Shown here in pieces: positions 47,184 through 55,229 of a stretch of DNA of 64,000 bases. The number at the start of each line of letters is the position of its first letter. The first letter of the stretch is position 1. The notes beneath the pieces were generated by a model that saw only the letters and a list, made by a program, of their open reading frames with translations, was not told the DNA's origin and searched no databases. The position numbers and the translations under genes are program-made. The stretch covers positions 218,769 to 282,768 of the forward strand of contig NZ_BCSX01000051.1 of assembly GCF_001570425.1 (NCBI RefSeq), written 5' to 3'. The stretch comes from Mycolicibacterium brisbanense (lineage in GTDB: Bacteria; Actinomycetota; Actinomycetes; Mycobacteriales; Mycobacteriaceae).

Positions 47184-48518
47184 TCAGGCAGCTTCTTCGG
47201 CGAATCCTGGAACCAGTGCCGTGGCAATCGATTTCACCGGCACGTGGGCATCAAGCTGACAGCAGATGGCGATGGTCGAGGCGATCACCCGCAGCGGAAT
47301 GGCGAGGTTGGCCGGTAGGTCGAGTTGGCGGGCCATCTTGATCTGAGCGACCGAGTTGTCCATCTGCCCCGCGGCCATCCGCTGGATCCAGCGACGGGTG
47401 TAATGGAACACGTCGACCTCGATGGGTTCGACGTACTGGCGCAGCATGTCATCGACTTCCTGCACCGAAACCTGTTGGCCCTTCTGAATGAATCCGGCTT
47501 CTTCCATGGCGGGCAGCAGCTCGTCGTAGTTATGGTCACGCGCCAGCCGGATGGTGCGCCCCAGCGACGGCGGGAAACCGCCGGGCATCGGTGCGACAGC
47601 GCCGAAGTCGATGACGCCCATGCGGCCGTCGGGCAGCAGCATGAAGTTTCCGGGGTGCGCGTCGCCGTGCATCATCTCCAGCCGTGCGGGCGCGTCGAAG
47701 GTGAGCTCGCTGAGCCGAGTGCCCATGAGGTCGCGTTGTTCGGGTGTGCCCTCGCGGATGATCACCGACATCGGGATGCCGTCCATCCATTCGGCGATAA
47801 CGACTTTGGGTGCGCTGGCCACGACGGCGGGCACCGCGAAATGCGGATCGTTGCGATAGGCCTTGGCGAACGCGCGTTGGTTCTCGGCTTCCAGCCGGTA
47901 GTCCAGTTCCATCTCGGTACGTTCGGTCAGCTCGTCGACGATGCCCTGGATATCGGCACCGGGGGCCAGCTGCTTGAAGACGCCGACCAGGCGCTGGATG
48001 GTCTTGAGGTCGGCGCGCAGGGCTTCGTCGGCGCCCGGGTACTGGATCTTCACCGCGACTTCGCGGCCGTCGGACCAGATGCCCTTATGCACCTGGCCGA
48101 TGCTCGCCGAGGCGACCGGGGTGTCGTCGAACGAGGCGAACCGGTCGCGCCACTTGGTGCCCAGCTGGCCGTCGAGCACCCGGTGCACCTTGGCCGCCGG
48201 CAGCGGGGGAGCGTCCTTCTGCAGCTTGGTCAACGCCTCGCGATACGGTTTGCCGTACTGCTCGGGGATGGCGGCCTCCATCACCGACAGAGCCTGCCCG
48301 ACTTTCATCGCGCCGCCCTTGAGCTCGCCCAGCACGGTGAACAATTGCTGTGCGGCCTTGTCCATCAATTCGGCGGTGACCTCGTCCTTGGACTTGCCGG
48401 TCAGGCGTTTGCCGAGGCCGAGTGCGGCGCGGCCGGCCATGCCACCCGCCAGGCCGGCGAGCTTGGCGTTGCGTGCGACGCTTCCCCGTTTGATGTCAGA
48501 CACCAGACCATCATCCAC
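47184..48518 (-). CDS. ABC1/UbiB-family atypical kinase (Rv3197-like)
   Basis: 444 residues. UbiB-type features in order: the Ala/Gly-rich N-terminal region, KxGQ motif in LKGGAMKVGQALSVM, VASASIGQVHKGIW (A-rich loop), AVKIQYPGA (ATP Lys), ELDYRLEAENQ, MHGDAHPGNFML (catalytic loop) and GVIDFGAV (metal Asp). M. tuberculosis Rv3197 is an ABC-1 family protein encoded next to whiB7 and has been associated with the WhiB7 response. Start GTG 48518 has AGGA five bases before it; GTG 48503 is also possible. The TOMM-like gene lies upstream on the same strand with a gap of about 40 bp, so they may be co-transcribed. Confidence 0.88.
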   Translation of the reverse strand: MDDGLVSDIKRGSVARNAKLAGLAGGMAGRAALGLGKRLTGKSKDEVTAELMDKAAQQLFTVLGELKGGAMKVGQALSVMEAAIPEQYGKPYREALTKLQKDAPPLPAAKVHRVLDGQLGTKWRDRFASFDDTPVASASIGQVHKGIWSDGREVAVKIQYPGADEALRADLKTIQRLVGVFKQLAPGADIQGIVDELTERTEMELDYRLEAENQRAFAKAYRNDPHFAVPAVVASAPKVVIAEWMDGIPMSVIIREGTPEQRDLMGTRLSELTFDAPARLEMMHGDAHPGNFMLLPDGRMGVIDFGAVAPMPGGFPPSLGRTIRLARDHNYDELLPAMEEAGFIQKGQQVSVQEVDDMLRQYVEPIEVDVFHYTRRWIQRMAAGQMDNSVAQIKMARQLDLPANLAIPLRVIASTIAICCQLDAHVPVKSIATALVPGFAEEAA

Positions 48519-48560
48519 GACAGTCCTGAACGGGCCACAACTTAGTGGCAACATTCGTTT

Positions 48561-49403
48561 TCAGCATGGGCACTCCGGATGGCGTGACCAGCGGCGTGCG
48601 CTGATCGAGTAGCCGTCGGCGTCGAGTTCGAGTGTGGTGTTCAGCGTCGGTGGTGGTTGCGGTGCACGTCGCGAGTCACCGGCCTCCCGTACGGCCTGGA
48701 TCACCAGGTCGATCTGGCGCAGCGCCAGTGCCGCGGTGGCCAGGATGGTCGCCCGCCCGGCTGTGCCGACGGTGCCGCGCAGCTGCGCGGCCAGTGCGGG
48801 CCAGGCGGCGTCCCGGTCGCGGCGGTGCAGGTCGGCGCAGTGCAGACAGCTGGTCAGCCCGGGGATGACGAGCGGCCCGACCAACCCGGCGCCGTCGCGC
48901 AGCCGCACCGGAAGATGCGCCACCGCGGCTTCGTGCAGTTCGCGTAGCACCCGCGGTTCGGTGACCTGGTAGTCGGCGAGCACGACGAGGTCGGTGGCCT
49001 CGGGGACCGCCGACGCGTGCGGCCGACTGGTGTGCCGGACCAGTGCTCCCGAGCAGCGCAGCGCACTGGTGAGCAGTTCCGAGAGTGGTCCGCGTCCATG
49101 GATGCGCACCGACGGGGTACGCGACGGATGAGGTGTCGCGGCGGTGACGAGGCCTGCGTCGGTCAGCGCGGCGATCAGCTCATCGACAGCCTCGGCGGCA
49201 TCGAATTCTGTTGCCGCCGTGGCGAGTTCGTCTCGGGACGCGCCGCCCTGCAACGTGTGCAGCAGGTCGGCGAGCTGCGCCTGGGTGATCGGTTCCGGCG
49301 GGCGGACCAGTACCGCGCGGCGGGGATCCCAGCCGACCTGAACCGCTCCGTCGGGCCGTAGCAGCACGGGGCGGCCGGGTGCCAGCACATACCGCGTCGT
49401 CAT
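48561..49403 (-). CDS. Orphan E1-like/TOMM cyclodehydratase-like protein (Rv3196-like)
   Basis: 280 residues. The N-terminal part (about 1-90: YVLAPGRPVLLRPDGAVQVG; a winged-helix-like region with ELIAALTDAGLV) has the look of a RiPP-recognition or TOMM leader-binding domain. The middle part has VRIHGRGPLSELLTSALRCSG, a truncated Rossmann-like segment without a clean GxGxxG. TSCLHCADLHRRDRDAAWP follows, with the Cys-x2-Cys half of a zinc site, and HPECPC at the C-terminus gives the other pair. This is the ocin-ThiF-like pattern of azoline-forming complexes. No YcaO partner or precursor peptide is encoded nearby. Its function is unknown. Confidence 0.7.
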   Translation of the reverse strand: MTTRYVLAPGRPVLLRPDGAVQVGWDPRRAVLVRPPEPITQAQLADLLHTLQGGASRDELATAATEFDAAEAVDELIAALTDAGLVTAATPHPSRTPSVRIHGRGPLSELLTSALRCSGALVRHTSRPHASAVPEATDLVVLADYQVTEPRVLRELHEAAVAHLPVRLRDGAGLVGPLVIPGLTSCLHCADLHRRDRDAAWPALAAQLRGTVGTAGRATILATAALALRQIDLVIQAVREAGDSRRAPQPPPTLNTTLELDADGYSISARRWSRHPECPC

Positions 49404-49455
49404 GGCATGACTCTGCCACGGCCCGCGGCACCGCCCCGTCAGTTATCCACAGGCC

Positions 49456-50835
49456 TCAGGACTCGTCGCGTCGCTCGGTGTCGTCGCCCTGTTCCTTCTG
49501 CAGATCGGCGATGGCCTGCTCGAAGGCGCTGTCGATGTCGCTGGTGTCGCCGCCGATCATCCGGTCGATGAAACCGGCGGGCTCATCGAGATCGGACGCG
49601 TCGGGCAACAGGTCGGGGTGCTGCCACACGCCATCGCGCGCGTCGGCGCCGACCGCCTCGGTCAGTCGCTCCCACAGGGCGGCCGCCTCGCGCATCTTGC
49701 GCGGACGCAGTTCCAGGCCGACGAGCGTGGCGAAGGTCCGTTCCGCCGGGCCGCCGGTGGCTCGGCGTCGGCGCAGGGTCTCCGACAACGCCTCGGTGCC
49801 CGGAATCCGCTCACCCAGCGCCGCGGAGACCACGGTCTGCACCCAGCCCTCGATCAACGCGAGCAGGGTCTCCAGCCGTTCCAGGGCGGCTTCCTGCTCG
49901 GGGGTGGCTTTGGGCTCGAACATGCCCTGGCTGAGCAACTGTTCCATCTCGGACGGGTCGGTCAGCGAGGCCGGGTTGAAGCCCTTGGCCATGTCCTCGA
50001 TGCCGGACATGTCGACCTTCATGCCCTTGGCGAATGCCTCGACCGCGCCCAGCAGCTGGCTGGAGAGCCACGGCACGTGGCTGAACAGCCGATGATGGGC
50101 GGCTTCGCGGGCCGCCAGGAACGTCAGGATCTCGCTGCGGGGCCGCTCAAGACCCTCCGACAGCGACTCGATGGCCTCGGGCATGAGCGCCGCAACCCCT
50201 TTGGGGCCCAGCGGCAATCCGATGTCGGTCGAGGTGAGCACCTCGCGGGACAGCTGGCCCAGGGCCTGGCCGAGCTGGGAACCGAAGGCCATGCCACCCA
50301 TCTGCGACATCATCGCCAGCAGCGGGCCCGCCATGGTCTTGGCTTCCTCGGGCAACGCCGAGGCCCACACCGTCGAGATCTGCTCGGCGACCGGATTGCA
50401 CAGCCGCTTCCAGGTCTCCAGGGTGTTGTCCAGCCAATCGCTCGGCGTCCACGCCACCGTGCGGGTGGTGCCGGCCGGCAGCGGCGTGACACCGTCGAGC
50501 CAGGTCTCGGCGAGCCGGACCGCGTCGGCGACGGCGTTCTTGGTCTGGTCGGGAACCGGGGCGACGAAGCCGATCGAATTGGACGCCAGCTGCCGCGCGA
50601 GGTCGTAGTTGACCGGGCCGGACTGGCCGCCGCCGGCCATCGCAGTGCCTGCCCCGCTGAACATTTCGCCGAGTTTGGTGAAGATCTGGCCCAAGTCACC
50701 CATGTCGAAACCGGCGCCGCCGGCTCCGAGGCCGAATGGATCGGCGCCGGACCCGGAGCCGGAATCAGGGTCTTTCTTGCGCTTGTCGCGCTCGGGGTCA
50801 TCCCCGGCGGAAAAGCCGAAGGGCAGGTCAGCCAT
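49456..50835 (-). CDS. DUF2342 zinc-metalloprotease-like protein (Rv3195-like)
   Basis: 459 residues, cytoplasmic. A Gly/Asp-rich N-terminal region has a PFGF motif and GAGFDMGDLGQIFTKLGEMF. The core has MMSQMGGMAFGSQLGQALGQ and SREVLTSTDIGLPLGP. The putative metal motif is FLAAREAAHHRLFSHVPWL (about residue 247), an EAAHxR variant of HExxH. The C-terminal portion (LWERLTEAVGADARDGVWQHPDLLPDASDLDE) is typical of DUF2342. Proteins of this type are annotated as zinc-dependent metalloproteases, but activity is not shown as far as I know. ATG 50835 is chosen by the family N-terminus ADLPFGF. It is divergent from the PDZ-protease gene (91 bp). Confidence 0.85.
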   Translation of the reverse strand: MADLPFGFSAGDDPERDKRKKDPDSGSGSGADPFGLGAGGAGFDMGDLGQIFTKLGEMFSGAGTAMAGGGQSGPVNYDLARQLASNSIGFVAPVPDQTKNAVADAVRLAETWLDGVTPLPAGTTRTVAWTPSDWLDNTLETWKRLCNPVAEQISTVWASALPEEAKTMAGPLLAMMSQMGGMAFGSQLGQALGQLSREVLTSTDIGLPLGPKGVAALMPEAIESLSEGLERPRSEILTFLAAREAAHHRLFSHVPWLSSQLLGAVEAFAKGMKVDMSGIEDMAKGFNPASLTDPSEMEQLLSQGMFEPKATPEQEAALERLETLLALIEGWVQTVVSAALGERIPGTEALSETLRRRRATGGPAERTFATLVGLELRPRKMREAAALWERLTEAVGADARDGVWQHPDLLPDASDLDEPAGFIDRMIGGDTSDIDSAFEQAIADLQKEQGDDTERRDES

Positions 50836-50926
50836 AGCCCCAACGGTACTCACCACAGGGCCCCTTCGTGACGCTGCGGGTCACGCTGTCAGTGAACCTG
50901 ATGTCGCAGGCTTTACTGTTGGCGGC

Positions 50927-51961
50927 GTGAACAGGCGGATTTTGACGCTGCTGGTGGCTCTCGTGCCGATTCTGGTGTTCGGTGTGCTGCTTTCCGTGGT
51001 GACGGTGCCCTACGTGTCCCTAGGGCCGGGTCCGACCTTCAACACACTCGGTGAGGTGGAGGGCAAACAGGTCGTCGACATAAACAGCACCGGGGAGACC
51101 GTTGTCGTCCACCCGACGTCCGGGCACCTCAACATGACGACGGTGTCGCAGCGCGACGGGCTGACCCTGGGGCAGGCCCTGACGTTGTGGATGTCGGGCC
51201 GTGAGCAGCTGGTGCCACGTGACCTGGTGTACCCGCCCGACAAGTCCAAGGACGAGATCGACCAGGCCAACACCAGCGACTTCAAGCGGTCCGAGGACAA
51301 CGCCGAGTACGCCGCGCTGGCGTTCTTGAAGTACCCCATGGCGGTGACGGTGCAGACCGTGACCGATCCCGGCCCCTCGGCGGGCAAGCTCAAACCCGGC
51401 GACGCGATCGACGCCGTCAACGGCAAGCCGGTGGCCAAGCTCGACGAGTTCCAGGCGCTGCTCAAGGCGACCAAGCCGGGGGACACCATCGTCCTCGACT
51501 ACCGCCGCAAGAACGCTCCCGCGGGCACCGCCACCATCACCCTGGGCCACAACCCCGACCGGGATTACGGCTTCCTGGGGGTGGGGGTGCTCGACGCGCC
51601 GTGGGCGCCGTTCGACATCAGCTTCAACCTGGCCAACATCGGCGGTCCGTCGGCGGGCCTGATGTTCAGCCTCGCCGTCGTGGACAAGTTGACCACCGGC
51701 GATCTCAATGACGGCAAGTTCATCGCAGGCACCGGGACCATCACCGGCGACGGCAAGGTCGGCTCGATCGGCGGTATCACCCACAAGATGCTTGCGGCGC
51801 ACGAAGCCGGGGCGACGGTGTTCCTGGTGCCCGCGGAGAACTGCGCCGAGGCACGTTCGGCGCCGCAGGACGGTATGGAATTGGTCAAGGTCGACACTCT
51901 CACGGGAGCCGTCGACGCGCTGCATACGCTTTCTGCCGGTGGCGAACCCCCGCGCTGCTGA
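50927..51961 (+). CDS. Membrane-anchored Lon-like PDZ protease (Rv3194c/YlbL-like)
   Basis: 344 residues. One N-terminal membrane helix (about 5-27, LTLLVALVPILVFGVLLSVV) is followed by an extracytoplasmic part. The PDZ domain (about 145-215) has PGPSAGKLKPGDAIDAVNGKP. The Lon-type C-terminal protease domain has the Ser in IGGPSAGLMFSLAVVD (about residue 245) and the Lys in GGITHKMLAAHEAGA, giving a Ser-Lys dyad. It resembles Bacillus YlbL, which degrades a cell-division inhibitor after DNA damage. The substrate in mycobacteria is unknown. GTG 50927 is the start. The UPF0182 gene follows after 96 bp on the same strand. Confidence 0.9.
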   Translation: MNRRILTLLVALVPILVFGVLLSVVTVPYVSLGPGPTFNTLGEVEGKQVVDINSTGETVVVHPTSGHLNMTTVSQRDGLTLGQALTLWMSGREQLVPRDLVYPPDKSKDEIDQANTSDFKRSEDNAEYAALAFLKYPMAVTVQTVTDPGPSAGKLKPGDAIDAVNGKPVAKLDEFQALLKATKPGDTIVLDYRRKNAPAGTATITLGHNPDRDYGFLGVGVLDAPWAPFDISFNLANIGGPSAGLMFSLAVVDKLTTGDLNDGKFIAGTGTITGDGKVGSIGGITHKMLAAHEAGATVFLVPAENCAEARSAPQDGMELVKVDTLTGAVDALHTLSAGGEPPRC

Positions 51962-52057
51962 ACCGCCCGCCGGGGGTGACTGGCTAGAGTTGGGGGAAAT
52001 CCGGCAGGCCGGACACGGCAGGCCAGTAATCCGGGAACCCGAGACTGGAGTTGACGA

Positions 52058-55045
52058 GTGGGTATGCGGCCCGCGGCGAGGATGCCGAAGCTGACGCGAC
52101 GAAGCCGGGTTTTGATCGGGCTGGCGCTGGTGGTGGTCCTGCTGTTGCTGATCGGGCCGCGGTTCGTCGACACCTATGTCGACTGGCTGTGGTTCGGTGA
52201 ACTGGGATACCGGTCGGTGTTCACCACGGTGCTGGTCACTCGCCTCGTCGTGTTCCTCGTCGCTGGACTGCTGATGGGCGCGATCGTGTTCGCCGGGCTG
52301 GCCCTGGCGTACCGCACGCGTCCGGTGTTCGTCCCGGCCGCGGGGCCCAATGACCCGGTGGCCCGGTACCGCACCACCGTGCTGGCCCGCCTGCGGTTGT
52401 TCGGCATCGGGCTCCCGGTGTTCATCGGTCTGCTGGCCGGGATCGTCGCGCAGACCTACTGGGTGCGGGTGCAGCTGTTCCTGCACGGCGGCGAATTCGG
52501 AATCACCGACCCGCAATTCGGGCGCGACCTCGGGTTCTATGCGTTCGATCTGCCGTTCTACCGGTTGGTCCTCACCTACCTCTTCGTCGCGACGTTCCTG
52601 GCGTTCATCGCAAACCTGCTGGGCCACTACCTGTTCGGTGGTATTCGGCTGGCCGGGCGCACCGGTGCGCTGAGCCGCTCGGCCCGCATCCAGCTGATCA
52701 GCCTCGTCGGTTTCCTGATCCTGCTCAAGGCGGTCGCCTACTGGCTCGACCGCTACGAACTGCTCAGCGTCACGCGGGCGGCCAAACCGTTCACCGGTGC
52801 CGGCTACACCGACATCAACGCGGTGTTGCCCGCCAAGCTCATCCTGTTGGCCATCGCGGTGATCTGCGCGGTGGCGGTGTTTTCCGCGATCGTCTTGCGA
52901 GACTTGCGCATCCCCGTCATCGGCGTGGTGCTGTTGCTGCTGAGCTCGCTGGTGGTCGGAGCGGGCTGGCCGCTGATCGTCGAGCAGTTCAGCGTCAAAC
53001 CCAACGCCGCGCAGAAGGAAAGCGAATACATCAGCCGGAGCATCACGGCGACCAGGGAGGCCTACGGGCTCACCAGTGACACCGTGACCTACCGCAACTA
53101 CGAGAGCAACGGGCAGACGACGGCGGCCCAGGTCGCCGCGGATCGGGCCACCACGTCCAACATCCGGCTGCTCGACCCGACCATCGTCAGCCCGGCATTC
53201 ACTCAGTTCCAGCAGGGCAAGAACTTCTACTACTTCCCGGATCAGCTGTCCATCGACCGCTACGCCGGCCCGGACGGCAACCTGCGGGACTATGTGGTGG
53301 CCGCACGTGAACTCAACCCGGACCGCCTGATCGACAACCAGCGGGACTGGATCAACCGGCACTCGGTGTACACCCACGGCAACGGCTTCATCGCCTCGCC
53401 CGCCAACACCGTGCGCGGTATCGCCAACGACCCCAACCAGAACGGCGGCTACCCGGAGTTCCTGGCCAGTGTCGTCGGCGCCAACGGCGGTGTGGTGTCG
53501 CCCGGCCCGGCCCCGCTGGATCAGCCCCGCGTGTACTTCGGCCCGGTGATCGCCAACACGCCTGCCGATTACGCGATTGTCGGCAGCAACGGCGCCGACC
53601 GCGAATACGACTACGAGACCAACACCGAGACCAAGAACTACACCTATGAGGGCAAGGGTGGCGTTCCGATCGGCAGCTGGTTGTCGCGCAGCGTGTTCGC
53701 CGCCAAGTTCGCCGAGCGGAACTTCCTGTTCTCCAACGTGATCGGCGAGAACAGCAAGATCCTGTTCAACCGTGACCCGGCCAAGCGCGTCGAGGCCGTT
53801 GCGCCGTGGCTGACCACCGACACCAGCGTGTACCCGGCGATCGTCAACCGCCGCATGGTGTGGATCGTCGACGGCTACACCACACTGGACAACTACCCGT
53901 ATTCGGAGTTGACGACGCTGTCGAGCGCGACGGCCGACTCCAACGAGGTGGCGGTCAACCGGCTGGCGCCGGACAAGCAGGTGTCCTACATCCGCAACTC
54001 GGTGAAGGCCACGGTCGACGCCTACGACGGCACCGTGACCCTCTACGCGCAGGACGAGTCCGATCCGGTGCTGCAGGCCTGGGAGAAGGTGTTCCCCGGC
54101 ACCGTCAAGCCCAAGAGCGACATCTCCCCGGAACTGCAGGCACACCTTCGGTATCCGGAAGATCTGTTCAAAGTGCAGCGGGCACTGCTGGCGCGCTACC
54201 ACGTGGACAACCCGATCACGTTCTTCTCGGCACAGGACTTCTGGGATGTGCCGCTCGACCCGAACCCGACGGCGAGCAGCTATCAGCCGCCGTACTACAT
54301 CGTCGCCAAGGACATTGCGAACAAGGACAATTCGTCGTCGTTCCAGTTGACCAGCGCGATGAACCGGTTCCAGCGTGACTTCCTGGCCGCGTATGTCAGC
54401 GCAAGTTCGGATCCGTCGAGCTACGGCAAGATCACGGTGTTGACCATTCCCGGTCAGGTCAACGGTCCCAAACTGGCGTTCAACGCGATCAGCACCGACA
54501 CCGCGGTCAGCCAGGACCTCGGTGTGATCGGGCGCGACAACCAGAACCGCATCCGCTGGGGCAATCTGCTGACCCTGCCCGTGGGTGAGGGCGGATTGCT
54601 TTATGTCGCACCGGTTTACGCCTCGCCGGGCACCAGCGACGCGGCGTCGTCCTACCCACGTCTCATCCGGGTGGCGATGCTCTACAACGACAAGGTCGGC
54701 TACGGGCCGACAGTCAGTGACGCGTTGACCGAGTTGTTCGGTCCCGGGGCGGGGGCGACGGCGACCAACGTCGCACCCACCGACGCCAAACCGCCGGTGC
54801 CAGGCCAGGCGCCGGCCCCACCGCCACCGGCGGCCGATCAGGGCAGCCGCGCACCAGAGGTATCGGTGCCGGTTCCCGGGCAGCCGCCCGTGCAGTTGTC
54901 GCCGGCGAAGGCCGCGGCGCTGCAGGAGATCGACGCGGCGGTGGCAGCGGCCCAGGAAGCCCAGCGCAGTGGTGATTTCGCGAAGTACGGACAGGCCCTG
55001 CAGGGCCTGGCTGACGCGATGAAGAAGTACGACGCCACCAAGTAG
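52058..55045 (+). CDS. UPF0182-family large membrane protein (Rv3193c-like)
   Basis: 995 residues. Seven hydrophobic segments lie in the N-terminal third (about 20-310), with VDWLWFGELGYRSVF after the first. The long extracytoplasmic domain is exceptionally conserved (ISRSITATREAYGLTSD, STSNIRLLDPTIVSPAF-type segments, GNLLTLPVGEGGLLYVAPVY). The C-terminus has a Pro/Ala-rich linker (about 905-945) and a final coiled-coil-like helix (EIDAAVAAAQEAQRSGDF) with a lysine end. Start GTG 52058 matches the VGMRPAARMPKLTRRSR N-terminus known from M. tuberculosis. The role is unknown, though it is widespread in actinobacteria and cyanobacteria. A palindromic repeat follows its stop. Confidence 0.95.
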   Translation: MGMRPAARMPKLTRRSRVLIGLALVVVLLLLIGPRFVDTYVDWLWFGELGYRSVFTTVLVTRLVVFLVAGLLMGAIVFAGLALAYRTRPVFVPAAGPNDPVARYRTTVLARLRLFGIGLPVFIGLLAGIVAQTYWVRVQLFLHGGEFGITDPQFGRDLGFYAFDLPFYRLVLTYLFVATFLAFIANLLGHYLFGGIRLAGRTGALSRSARIQLISLVGFLILLKAVAYWLDRYELLSVTRAAKPFTGAGYTDINAVLPAKLILLAIAVICAVAVFSAIVLRDLRIPVIGVVLLLLSSLVVGAGWPLIVEQFSVKPNAAQKESEYISRSITATREAYGLTSDTVTYRNYESNGQTTAAQVAADRATTSNIRLLDPTIVSPAFTQFQQGKNFYYFPDQLSIDRYAGPDGNLRDYVVAARELNPDRLIDNQRDWINRHSVYTHGNGFIASPANTVRGIANDPNQNGGYPEFLASVVGANGGVVSPGPAPLDQPRVYFGPVIANTPADYAIVGSNGADREYDYETNTETKNYTYEGKGGVPIGSWLSRSVFAAKFAERNFLFSNVIGENSKILFNRDPAKRVEAVAPWLTTDTSVYPAIVNRRMVWIVDGYTTLDNYPYSELTTLSSATADSNEVAVNRLAPDKQVSYIRNSVKATVDAYDGTVTLYAQDESDPVLQAWEKVFPGTVKPKSDISPELQAHLRYPEDLFKVQRALLARYHVDNPITFFSAQDFWDVPLDPNPTASSYQPPYYIVAKDIANKDNSSSFQLTSAMNRFQRDFLAAYVSASSDPSSYGKITVLTIPGQVNGPKLAFNAISTDTAVSQDLGVIGRDNQNRIRWGNLLTLPVGEGGLLYVAPVYASPGTSDAASSYPRLIRVAMLYNDKVGYGPTVSDALTELFGPGAGATATNVAPTDAKPPVPGQAPAPPPPAADQGSRAPEVSVPVPGQPPVQLSPAKAAALQEIDAAVAAAQEAQRSGDFAKYGQALQGLADAMKKYDATK

Positions 55046-55075
55046 CCTTCCTTTTTCGCGCGAGCACCTTTCTCG

Positions 55076-55130
55076 CGCGAGCAGACACGTAGGTCCCCGA
55101 CACGCCGGTGTTCGGGGACCTACGTGTCTG
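55076..55130. repeat. Palindromic intergenic repeat, copy 3 (hairpin behind the UPF0182 gene)
   Basis: Perfect 19-bp arms at 55082-55100 (CAGACACGTAGGTCCCCGA) and 55112-55130, with an 11-nt loop CACGCCGGTGT. The core matches copy 1 at 18 of 19 positions. The left flank repeats CGCGCGAGCA twice (55057-55066 and 55075-55084 region). It begins about 30 bp after the UPF0182 stop, so it probably terminates that gene. Confidence 0.85.
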
Positions 55131-55229
55131 GTGGCCGCGTCCGACGCCTTAGCTGGACGACAAGTGAACACCAAGTCCTCATAGCGATGCTGTGCGCCGA
55201 GATTCGCACTGCCATCCGAGAGGACCCCG

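Noticed and set aside
48561..49403. ThiF/MoeB-type adenylating enzyme
   Set aside because: No ATP-binding GxGxxG loop or catalytic Arg/Asp set is seen. The adenylating enzyme of this window is MoeZ at 26875-28080.
48500..49460. RiPP precursor peptide next to the TOMM-like gene
   Set aside because: The gaps on either side are only about 40 and 50 bp. I found no short frame with a Shine-Dalgarno and a Cys/Ser/Thr-rich core.
51020..55174. Very long open frame (about 1380 codons) on the minus strand
   Set aside because: It is antisense to the PDZ-protease and UPF0182 genes, which match known families. Long antisense frames are expected in high-GC DNA, and its product is Arg/Gly/Val-rich with no domain.
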